A stretch of 64,000 bases of DNA from contig JAUKTV010000013.1 of the NCBI GenBank assembly GCA_030549205.1, forward strand, positions 62,001-126,000, in the 5' to 3' direction. Positions 24,459 to 34,047 of this stretch are shown here, one piece after another (within the stretch, counting starts at the first letter, position 1; every line of letters begins with the position of its first letter). The stretch comes from Apiosordaria backusii (lineage: Eukaryota > Ascomycota > Sordariomycetes > Sordariales > Lasiosphaeriaceae). Both the position numbers and the translations under genes were made by a program. The notes under the pieces were generated by a model. That model had not been told where the DNA came from. It saw only the letters and a list, made by a program, of their open reading frames with translations, and did not search any database.

Positions 24459-26175
24459 ATGGCAAAGGTCTTTAGTGCAGAGGAAGGCATGTGTCTTAAC
24501 AATGAACCGCTCCATGACAAGTGAACACAAAACTGACCGCTCATCCAGTCGCCAAACACAACACCTCAGAAAGCTGCTGGGTGGTCCTCCACGGCGCCGT
24601 CTACGATGTAACAGACTTCCTCCCCTCCCACCCAGGAGGCTCCAGAATCATCCTCCAGCTCGCCGGCCGTGACGCAACCGCCGAGTTCGACCCCATCCAC
24701 CCCCCAGGCACTCTCGAGGACAACCTCCGACCCACCGCCAAACTCGGTATCGTCGACCCCGAAAGCCTCAAAAAGCTCCAGCGCCAGTCCAACGCCGCCA
24801 ACCCAGCCCAGAAAGCGGCGCCCCCTCCCCCACCGCTTCACCACTTGCTGAACCTAGACGAAATCGAAGCCGTCGCCAAAACCCAAGTCTCGAAAAAATG
24901 CTGGGCCTACTACTTCTCCGCTGCTGATGACTTAATCTCCAAGACGTACAACAACACCGTCTACCGCAACATCCTCCTCCGTCCCCGGGTGTTTGTCGAT
25001 GTCACCAAAGCAGACACCACCACCTCCATCCTCGGCGGCGCGTTCAAGCTCTCCACTCCATTGTATGTCTCCCCAGCAGCCATGGCCCGCCTAGCCCACC
25101 CAGACGGAGAAGCCGGCATAGCAAAGGGCATCTCCCGCTTCGGGGCTATGCAGCTCGTATCCCACAACGCCTCCATGTCGCCAGAGCAGATCGTCGCAGA
25201 CGCCAAACCGGATCAAATCTTTGGCTGGCAGCTCTACGTCCAGACCGCCCGGGCTAAATCCGAAGCCATGCTGGCAAGGATAGCCAAACTGCCCCAATAC
25301 AAATGCGTGGTTCTCACCCTTGATGCTCCGGTTCCTAGTAAGAGGGAGCACGACGAAAAGGCCGCGTTGGAGGCGGAGCTACTGATTGAGGCGTCCAAGT
25401 CGGAAGAGGAGAAAGGAAAGGCGAAAAAGAGGCCTGATTCCAACAGCGGAGTTGGACAGCAGCTGTTCTTTGGCACTGCGGCGGATTTAACCTGGGATAC
25501 GACCTTGCCTTGGTTGGCGAAGCATACTAAACTCCCAATTGTGCTCAAGGGAATTCAGACGCATGAGGATGTTTACCTGGCTGCGCAGTATGCGAAGAAG
25601 CATCCGGGGACTGTCAGGGCGGTTATTTTGAGCAACCATGGGGGTAGGTCGTTGGATACGGCGCCGCCGGCGGTTCATACGCTACTAGAGTGTAAAAAGT
25701 ATTGCCCGGAGGTATTTGATATCATTGAGGTTTGGGTGGATGGGGGGGTTAGAAGGGGGACGGATGTTATCAAGGCTCTGTGTCTGGGGGCCAAGGCGGT
25801 GGGTGTAGGGAGGGCTGCGCTTTGGGGGTTAGGCGCTGGAGGGTGGAAGGGGGTGGAGAGAACTTTTGAGAGTGAGTTTTCTTTTTCTCTTCATTCCTCA
25901 TACTGGCGAAGTGATTCAGTGGGACTAGGCGATGCTGACATGAAACTAGTCCTCCAAGGTGAGATCCAGACGTGCATGAAGATGATGGGCGCAAAAGACA
26001 TCTCGGAGCTTGGACCACGCTTTGTGAGTTTTCCCCATATTGAAGAGGCCCCTGACGCAAGGCTAATATCTCGTGATTGCAGATCAACAGCAGGATGGTC
26101 GAGCGGGACATCTTCGATGGCGGGGCTGGCCTCGACAGATCGGGGTTGTGGACATCCCGTGCTGCCAAGCTGTAG
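24459..26175 (+). CDS. Flavocytochrome b2-type FMN 2-hydroxyacid dehydrogenase
   Basis: Four exons: 24459-24486, 24549-25871, 25950-26023 and 26083-26175, about 505 residues. The first intron has a GC donor (GCATGT); the others are GT-AG. The N-terminus is a cytochrome b5 domain with heme ligands His37 (HPGG) and His60 (FDPIHPPG). The FMN-binding TIM barrel follows, with Tyr239 (GWQLYV), Asp268 (LTLDAP), Arg275, Lys343 (IVLKGI), His373 and Arg376 (SNHGGRS), then the phosphate-binding segment WVDGGVRRGTD. Family members oxidise L-lactate or related 2-hydroxyacids and pass electrons through heme. Yeast cytochrome b2 sits in the mitochondrial intermembrane space; here there is no presequence, and the last three residues are AKL, a canonical peroxisomal PTS1. 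Lactate itself is not proven as substrate. Confidence 0.9.
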
Positions 26176-28874
26176 GCGACTTTGCGGGGAAGACGCGCCA
26201 AGCTGGCAACGGTTTGGAGAGAGTTGAAGATCTTCGCATGTCGATCTCGTACCAGCCGAGGTGGCATGTGGGTTAATGAGTGTTACTGGTTTCTGGATGA
26301 ATAGCGAGATCAAGCGATGTTTCAAACTGCGAAACAAGCATGTGTCAGGAGCCGATGTTTGCCTTGTTTACCTTGTTTGCATGAAGGATGTGCCTCTTGA
26401 AATTGACGAGGACTTTTTGTACAAGGCTGGGAGCCCGATACAAAAGGTCTGATTCGGCGCTGGAAGGCGTCGTGATTGTTAAATTCATCTCTTGACCGCT
26501 CCTCTCTACGGTCAGTGCTTGGTCTGATGTTCAGATGATGTCAAAACGATGAAGGTGGTGCCGTCGGGACGCTGCATGGGGCACAGATGTAGCCAAGACG
26601 GCTGTTCGAGGCTCTGCGGGTGCCAATTTCTGCAAGGATGTAAGCTGGTCTCACGATGACTACCTTTCCTTTACACGAGCTCCCGGCGAGGAGAGCCCAG
26701 CAGCCTGTTGCCGAGCAAACGTGTGACGCCAATATTGTGCACAAAGTGCGAGCTGAAGTTCATGAGATTCAGAGTGTGTAGGCCCCCTGCCCTTGATTGG
26801 CTCGCTGACAATCGTCTCGGTCAGTTCTGGAAGGTCAGATGGATACGGAGACCTGCAGATTCTAAGAGGCAGACTTAGACGCCACCTTAATCAAACGGTA
26901 TCACGGGTATCCGGACAGTTCAGAGGGATGCGAATTGGCAGAATGAAGGTGATGTAAGCTGAACTTTTGAGAGGATAAAAACCAAATTGTCCACTGGCTT
27001 CGTTCCATCGAAGAATTTGGTTGTGGTTGCATCCCTGGAACCGGGCCGACCACTCACAAGCATCCATGGGACTCAAGCTTCAGTGTCAAATCTCCCAGTG
27101 GATCGCGTGGACACCTCTTCTCTGGTCCACTCGCAACAACACGGACCTCATGAACTCGCTGAAAGGACTCCACGGAGACGCAATTTGTTGAACTCGGCCC
27201 GTGGAGCTGCTGAGAAACTGGTTGAGAATTGGTGGTTGTGGTAAGCAAGTCGAAAGAAAACCGTTGTTAGTGCTGAAGAAAACATTCACATGCTAGTTTC
27301 AAAAAAAAGATGCTCGGCCCCCTCATCTAATGTAAGTAAAAGCTGGACCAACAAGACCCTCCTGGAAGGGAGGTTTATTGAAGAAATATCTTGGCCACGC
27401 GACTCCAAAACTCCTGTATATCCAATAATGAGAACGGGTTCACGCCTTTGGCGGCCAAGACGGGTGTTGAACTTCGTAGCTTTGGTGGGAGGTTGACCCA
27501 AAATTTTCATGTGCTCCATCGATGCCGAGGACCTTTCCCTGTCGGACAGGGATCTACAGAAGGGAAAGGGGGGGTCCCTTGACGCCTCTCCCCAGGAAAT
27601 GCGGGGCAGAGCACGAAATGATCTCTTGGCATCATCCTCGTTTTGGCAGTCACGTCCGTCGTCGTTCAGATTCTCGACCCTCAAATTTCGACTGCCAGCC
27701 TGAATGGCCTCGAATGGTTTTTTCAGCGGGCTTTGCAACGGTTCGCTACATAGAGACGCCCAATAAGCAACCGAGATGGCGGATGGACGAGAGGGTTCTG
27801 GCCGTTAATCAACTCCGAGTCAAGATGAACTGTGCAAACTGAACCTGCTGGAATGATTTTCGTCAGGCCTGCGCAACCTGCATACGCGTGTACGCTATGC
27901 AAAAGAGCTTGCTAGACCCCATGCAGTTAGAGATACTTCCTCATGAGGGCGTGAGGATTCCCCGCGAACTGCAACAGGAGCTTTTCTCCACATATGCCCG
28001 CAGCTTCCAATCCTTTCAAGCTGTCGACGGCAAGAAGTACGGATACGGAAGCAATCGCCTCATAGCAAATAGTCGGGTCAACTTGTCAACATGGGCTGGC
28101 CCCATTCCTCCACATTCCCCCGCATTGTCAGTCTCGGGCCAAGATGTCTGGGCATTGACAAGAACCCCATTCTCCAAGCGATGGTGACAATTGCTGAAGA
28201 GACGGTCCAAGTGAGAAGGAGAGCGTGTCCGGATCTGTACATGAGAAAGCTTCACTGACATCACAGGTTGAACCAGCTGATGGGTTTTGGTGTTTAGATG
28301 AAAGAAGCGTCGGTGAGGTAGGTGGCTTTGATCCGATCTTGGCTCCCGGTACGGCTAGCCATGGATGTCTCACTGACATTCAGGGGCACTGGCCACCTTG
28401 GGGTCAAGAAGGGTTAGGGTACGAAATGATAAGCGCGACAAGACTGCGGGGGAACCAGTGCAACTTAACTTGGCAACAGTCCGGGGGACCTGCTTGAACA
28501 GGCTAGAGGGTGTCAAGACGAGACCTCGCGCCGGGTGGCAACCAGGATCCATTGTTCTCCAGACCTGCGCACCTTGCCATCACGGGGGAGCAAGCGACAG
28601 AAAGCGACGATGGCCGACCCTTGCTCTCCGAACCTGCAAGCACGCCGACAGGCAATTCCCCTGTCCGGCGACCCAATTCCCTTTGCGACCACTCGGAGTT
28701 ATTGTCTTCATGGCACACTTATAAGTGGCCAGCCCTGTTGTCCTCCCGCGTCTCTTATAGCCCCTTCCTTCCTCTTTATACCGTTTCGCCCTCTCCCGCC
28801 GATCCATCAATTCTGCATTCTTCATTCCGCAGGTTGAGGAGAACCGGTATCGACATCTGTCACAGATATACAAC
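26176..28874. other. Long intergenic spacer
   Basis: A 2.7-kb interval of scattered frames under 150 codons on both strands. The frames at 27286-27738 (minus) and 27888-28187 (plus) are the longest, and neither shows a motif I recognise. The last 300 bases before 28875 are CT-rich with a plausible TATA-like TATAAG near 28720, suggesting the promoter and leader of the downstream gene. Confidence 0.4.
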
Positions 28875-30042
28875 ATGGCCGACGCCGACAAGCCCGTCGC
28901 TACTACCAGCGAGAATGTTGTTGAGAAGCCACGAAGACGCGGATGCGTAGGACACTGCGTCAGGTTTTGGTGGGTGTACTTGATCGTCCTCATCGTCCTG
29001 GTTGTCATTCTTGTGCCTGTCATGTAAGTGTTTGCCCATTCTGTGTTCTGGATTTCACAGAGAAGCCTTACTCATATCTCCCCAGTCTCTTGGTCGCCGT
29101 CCCCAAGATTGCCCAGTCTAAGCTCGATGACGCCGAGCTCATTCTCGATGGCATCACTGTCACCAACACCGAATCCAAGAGGATGACCATGGCCATCAAC
29201 AGCACCATCAAGAGTGACGGCAAGGTTCATGCCACCATTGAGCCCTTCCTTGGTGTCATGTACCTCGAGGACCTTGAGGGACACGTTCCTTTCGCCAGCA
29301 TCAACTTCCCCGAGACCACCAGCGATGCCCTCCAGACTGTCAACGTTACTCAGACCCTTGACATTAAGGACGAGGATGCCTTGACCACCTTCAACACCTG
29401 GCTGCTCGCCAACGAGACCCTCAGAGTTACTGTCTACGGCGAGACTGGCATTCACGTCAAGGGCATCTCCAGACGCTACCCAGTCACCTTCAAGAAGACC
29501 GTCGAGATGCCTGGCCTCCAGATGCTTGCGGGTACTTCTGTCAACGAGACCTCTATCAACCTCGACAAGGAGAACAACTTCAATGCCACCGCCTGGATCC
29601 CCAACCGCTCCAAGGTCTCCTTCGAACTTGTAAGTCATGCCTGAATAAATGAATATTGTATCATTCGAACCTTGACTCACCTTCCAAACAGGGCAATGCC
29701 ACCTTCCACAACTACCTCGACGGCCAAGAGATCGGCACTGTCTTCATTGACAGCCTTTTCCTCCGTGCCGGCGAAGTCAACAAGTACAAGATGCGCGCCA
29801 CCATTGAGCAGAGCCCCGTCCTCGAGGCCCTCGGCAAGTCCCCTGCCTGCGACAAGAACAAGGGCTGGCTCGACTTCCAGATCCGCGGCAAGACCGTCAA
29901 CAACAACGGTCAGGATCTTCCCTACTTTGCCAACGCCTTGTCCACAGCCAACCAGACCATTCCTATCGATATCGGCGGTACGTTGCAGCGGTCTCTGGGG
30001 ATTACCATTCCTTGCGGTGGCCTTGGCGGTGGTGATCACTAA
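28875..30042 (+). CDS. DUF3712 / LEA2-like membrane-anchored protein
   Basis: Three exons (28875-29023, 29086-29629, 29692-30042) with GTAAGT donors and matching phases, 347 residues. A short basic cytosolic N-terminus (EKPRRRGC) precedes one membrane helix (about residues 33-57, rich in Val, Ile and Leu). The remainder is predicted extracytosolic, with NxS/T sequons (NST, NVT, NET, NATA, NRS, NQT) and a beta-rich pattern typical of the fungal DUF3712 family, related to LEA-2/water-stress-type folds. Codon use is highly biased to C-ending codons, which suggests strong expression. The function of the family is not established; a vacuolar or cell-surface lumenal role is inference. Two Cys flank the C-terminal lumenal part. 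Confidence 0.85.
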
Positions 30043-30850
30043 ATCAGATGTCGTCATGAGCCATCATGATCACTTTGGAATTTATCAATATTTATAATGC
30101 CCGGTCGGATGGATGGAATTCTGTGTTAATAATTTTGCTTTTTGTTGATGTTGTTGTTTGGGAGCCGAGATACCACTGTATAGCTTTTTTTGCTGCGAAG
30201 AGATGAGTGATGTGGAAAAACAAAGATACCAATGAGGTTCATGACTTAAACTTGGAGAAAGGAGGCTCAGCCTAAGGTAACTACGACCATGAGATAGGGG
30301 TTGGGGGTTGGTATGTACAGGACTTTGTATAGACTAGCTGCTATGTATAAGTAGCAGTACTAGCGCACCGCAAGTCGGTGAAGAGACTGGTTGGCCAACA
30401 ACATGATGCCTTCTCGGCCTTGAACAATCGCATGTGTCTCGTCCTGTGAACTCAAACATACTTACACATGTCCTCCGAAAACATGTAGCAAAAATTAGCA
30501 TGGTGCCACTTAACAGTTTTGTACTCCAAACTCCCTATATCTCAATCTATGCGGACAGTCTCAAACGTGAGGCCTCCCAGCTGGCAACAGACCGCAACTC
30601 AGATATGTCTCTCACCTCCCGACCTCCCAATTCTCCCATTTCAAGAAAGAAGGCACCGCCAATTATGTACGTCCGCTTCATCAACATCTTACGGAGTACG
30701 GTACGATGATTTGGTAAACCTTAGAGCCCTAAGTGTGAGGCAAGCTTTTTGGGAACAAAAGAGGCACCTTTAGAGTTTACAGAATATCCCAGTCAAGACA
30801 ACACCGCCTTCTCCTCACAACCAGACCAGACCCAAACTTCTGATGGAGTG
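30043..30850. other. Intergenic spacer
   Basis: The 3' flank of the DUF3712 gene and upstream flank of the tRNA-like element. Small frames only; none was recognised. Confidence 0.35.
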
Positions 30851-30852
30851 CC

Positions 30853-30927
30853 TGTGGCATGGTAACATAGCGGTAAATGTATTCCCGAGGTAGAACGAAG
30901 ACCCAGGTTCGACTCCTGGCCCGTCAC
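30853..30927 (+). tRNA. tRNA-like Pol III element with A and B boxes
   Basis: A perfect B box (GGTTCGACTCC, 30906-30916) lies in a five-pair T arm (CCAGG/CCTGG). An A-box-like TAACATAGCGG (30863-30873) sits in a D arm ACAT-AGCGGTAA-ATGT, with TA as positions 8-9. The distance between boxes fits an intronless tRNA. A T5 tract follows at 30939-30943, as expected for Pol III termination. The anticodon arm and acceptor stem do not close cleanly: the best acceptor pairing (GTGGC..GG with CC.GTCAC) needs a bulge, and no seven-base anticodon loop with a five-pair stem forms. I therefore cannot assign an amino acid. It could be a degenerate tRNA, a tRNA-derived repeat or another small Pol III RNA. 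Confidence 0.5.
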
Positions 30928-31271
30928 GCCCGTTTGTGTTTTTCAGCGTTGCTTTTCTTGTCTTTTCTTTTTTTCTTCTTTTCTTCCCTGTTGAAGTCTT
31001 GCAACTTGACATCATCACAACCAACATAATAATTCATTAACCTTCTATACACGCCGAAGACTGGAAGTAATAGGCAACATCACAATTCGAAAAAGCACCC
31101 TGAACTATCGAAACCTATTTGACATTAACGGTATTGATATCAACCCATTAAATAGTTCTCAGAGATACACTTCTTTTATCAATCGCCACAAGCCCATTAT
31201 TCCAGTAGGTATCCTTCCTGATCCCAAGCCCACTCTATCTCTACACCATGCCCTCACAAGCCCACTCAACA

Positions 31272-32222
31272 TCAATACCTCCTCTTCCTCTTCCCCCCCG
31301 CCCCCTCGCCCCCTGACTCCCTCCCCAGCTGCTGCTGACCCGGCAACCCCGTCCTCAAATCAGGCAACACACCACCACTGTCACCACTCGTCGTACTGCT
31401 CCCAGCACTAACAAACTCAACCCTCTCCCCCCTCCCCCTCTCCCTTTCCTTCCTCGTCTTGATCTGACTCTTCCACAGCGCGTCCTTGTACGCCCACCCC
31501 GGGAACCCCGTTAGCGGGTCCCAAATCTCTCTGCTGAGAGTAGTAGCATACTGCTCCGTCCCCTTGTTGTCATCATCCCCATCAAAAGAGGTGCCAATCC
31601 CAGCAAATGTCAAAAGCTGCTCCATAACTGCCGGATTGCGCAACCCGTGAGACTGGGCGATGCGCTCGTTGAAGTGGATGCCTTTTTCGCGTTTTAGTTT
31701 GAGGAAGTTGTCGAATTTGGCGGTTAGGGAATTTATTTTGGGGAGGAGGGTGGGAGATAGGGGTGGGGAGGGGGGGATGGCGGTGTTGGGGTTCGGAGGG
31801 AGGGTTAGGTCTTGGAGGAGGGCGCGGTTGGCGGAATAGGGTGATTTTGGGGGTTGGCTGGGGGCGTCGGTGGTCATTTCGATGTCTTCTGGTTCCGGGA
31901 GGGTGGAAGTTGAAGAGGATGGTGGGAGGGAGGGGCCGAGAGCGGGCCCTAAAACGGGACCTAGGGGTTCTTGTGATGGGGGTTGTGATGGTTGAGGGGC
32001 GGGTTGGGGTGGTGGTGATGGTTCTTTGGGTTGTGGTGGGGGTGGCTGTTGGGGCGTATCTTTTGGTTCTGATGGAATGGGCTTGGCTGGTGGTTTTGGG
32101 GCCTGAAAAGAGAGTGTTAGTGAGAGTGTGTATGATGATGAGATAAGATAACCGACTTGAGGCTCCGGTTGAGTTTGGACTTCATCCTCCTCATCACTGC
32201 TTTCGTATGCTACCAAACCCAT
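31272..32222 (-). CDS. HCNGP/SAP30BP-like protein
   Basis: Two exons, 32222-32157 and 32102-31272. The 54-nt intron (GTCGGT donor, ACTAAC branch, TTTCAG acceptor) happens to be in frame and stop-free, so unspliced reading also stays open. The product is about 298 residues. The N-terminus GLVAYESSDEEDE is typical of the family. A long Pro/Gln-rich linker follows, then the conserved HCNGP region: LTAKFDNFLKLK, GIHFNERIAQSHGLRNP and LSREIWDPLTGFPGWAY. The C-terminus is basic (GGKRKRRY) and probably nuclear. The animal homologue SAP30BP acts in transcriptional repression and splicing; for this protein a nuclear RNA or transcription role is inference. Met at 32240 is an alternative start. It diverges from the proteasome beta-7 gene. 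Confidence 0.85.
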   Translation of the reverse strand: MGLVAYESSDEEDEVQTQPEPQVGYLISSSYTLSLTLSFQAPKPPAKPIPSEPKDTPQQPPPPQPKEPSPPPQPAPQPSQPPSQEPLGPVLGPALGPSLPPSSSTSTLPEPEDIEMTTDAPSQPPKSPYSANRALLQDLTLPPNPNTAIPPSPPLSPTLLPKINSLTAKFDNFLKLKREKGIHFNERIAQSHGLRNPAVMEQLLTFAGIGTSFDGDDDNKGTEQYATTLSREIWDPLTGFPGWAYKDALWKSQIKTRKERERGRGERVEFVSAGSSTTSGDSGGVLPDLRTGLPGQQQLGRESGGEGAGGKRKRRY

Positions 32223-32627
32223 TTTGTGGATATTATGCACTCAGTTCCTTGGACGCAATATGAGTTGTTGCGTCGGGAGTGATGAAATTGCGGCTCGAAC
32301 TTGATGGTTTTCTTGCATGTTTGAGAAGAAGGGTATCACGTGCAGCCTTGGCGGTCGAAGTTGAGCCAGCGCCTTCCACCCACACTGGTCTTGGCAGCGC
32401 AGGCCCGCACTGACCAACAGCGCCGGGAAGGCAGCACTTGGACGCGAAGCTACAGGGAGCTCCAGCCCCAATCCAACATCATCGAACAGCTTCCAGTGAC
32501 AACCCACCCGACATACACCCCGACGACGAAATAGACCTCGATCGCTTTCGATAAACGAAACGAGACTTAAATTCATAGCCAGCCTCCGAACCACTGCGTT
32601 TATTTCCATCTACAACCCACCACAGCC
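32223..32627. promoter_or_regulatory. Bidirectional promoter region
   Basis: About 400 bp separate the divergent start codons of the HCNGP-like and proteasome beta-7 genes, so both promoters must share it. I looked for the yeast Rpn4/PACE element (GGTGGCAAA) and did not see it. A CACGTG-type core lies near 32338 (TCACGTGCAG). Confidence 0.35.
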
Positions 32628-33571
32628 ATGGATCACCGCCCGCAAGCTTGGGGTCGTGTATGTCCCCTCACATCTACCACAGCCCACCATGCCAACAACT
32701 AACCTTGAGCGCTCCCACAGCCCAGAGATGATGTCTACGGCGCCTACGATGGCTCATACCTCAACAACAGCGGTCCCAGGACCGTCACACAATCACCCGT
32801 CGTGACCGGAACCTCAGTCATCGCAATCAAGTTCAAGGACGGCATCGTCATGGCGGCCGATAACTTGGGTACGTTCCATATCCTCCCCTCTACCCACCCT
32901 CTTCGGACACAAACTAATCCCTTTATATAGCCTCCTACGGCTCCCTAGCCCGCTTCACCGACGTCAAGCGTCTCCGCACCTTCCTCGGCACAACCGTCAT
33001 CGGCTTCGGCGGCGACGTCTCCGACATGCAGTTCCTCGACCGCCACCTCGAAGAGCTAGCCGTTGACGAGTCCTACGAGGCCGAGCCAACCATCGACGAA
33101 GACGACCAAGAAGCCAAGAAGGCCAGCCAGCTCAACGCAGGCAACATCTACAGATACCTCCAAAAGCTCATGTACCAACGCCGCAACTCGTTCGACCCCC
33201 TCTGGAACCATATCCTCGTCGCTGGGTTCGATTCTGCCTCCAAGCCCTTACTTGGTTCAGTTGATCTGAGAGGAACCTCTTTCACTTCTCCCTCCCTGGC
33301 GACTGGGTTCGGTGCAGCGCTCGCCCAGCCCATCATGCGCAAGTACGCCGCCACAGAGGAGGACGCTGCCAAGCTCACGCGGGAACAGGCGGTGGGGGTG
33401 ATCAAGGAGTGCATGAAGGTGCTTTTCTACCGCGATGCCCGGTCGCTGGACCGGTATTCCATTGCGATTGTGACCAAGGATGGGATCGAGCTCAAGGAGG
33501 ACGAGCAGCTCGAGAAGCAGAGTTGGGCGTTTGCTGAGAGGATCAAGGGGTATGGAACCCAAACTGTTTAA
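32628..33571 (+). CDS. pre4: 20S proteasome subunit beta type-7
   Basis: Three exons (32628-32657, 32721-32868, 32931-33571), phases consistent, 272 residues, close to yeast Pre4 (266). The first exon encodes only ten residues. The mature region starts around TQSPVVTGTSVIAIKF, then GIVMAADNLASYGSLARF across the second intron, both characteristic of beta-7. Further matches are NAGNIYRYLQKLMYQRRN and FYRDARSLDRYSIAIV. Beta-7 is a non-catalytic core-particle subunit whose C-terminal extension contacts the other beta ring; a C-terminal tail is present here. It acts in cytosol and nucleus as part of the 26S proteasome. Confidence 0.95.
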
Positions 33572-34047
33572 TCCGGTGGTTTATAGACAGATAGCAGTGG
33601 AGTTGGGCATGTTCTTTGCAGTGGGGTGTCTATGAATACTAGAAATGGACGCAAATGAATGGATGATTTGCTGTCCACATTGATGACCGATCATGTATCC
33701 TAATAAAAACCTCAGCACGCACGCATACTTGGCAAGGTCTTGATGTTCATGTCCGTTTATTTCAACTCGCTTCCATAGATACCTATGTGTACCCCTATCT
33801 TGTAATCCCTAATAAAAATCGACATGGGGGAAAATAACACAAAAATACGCTTTCATTTACCACGCCATAACATTTCAGACACAAAAGTGTTTCAATATCG
33901 GTGTACCGCCCACACCTGATATCCTTTTTGGTTCCTATCCGGTTTCCCACTTTCCAGCCAACACCGTTTGGTTTTGGGAATCAACAGACAGTATTATCCG
34001 TAGTAGTACACACAACTCTAGCACCAGCACCGGCCATTGCCAACACT
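33572..34047. other. Convergent 3' flanks
   Basis: This spacer lies between the ends of two convergent genes. AATAAA-like signals (CCTAATAAAAACC at about 33698, and CCCTAATAAAAATC near 33808) may serve as polyadenylation signals. No gene was recognised. Confidence 0.4.

Noticed and set aside
29072..29680. 202-codon minus-strand frame over the DUF3712 gene
   Set aside because: Opposite strand of a well-supported three-exon gene.
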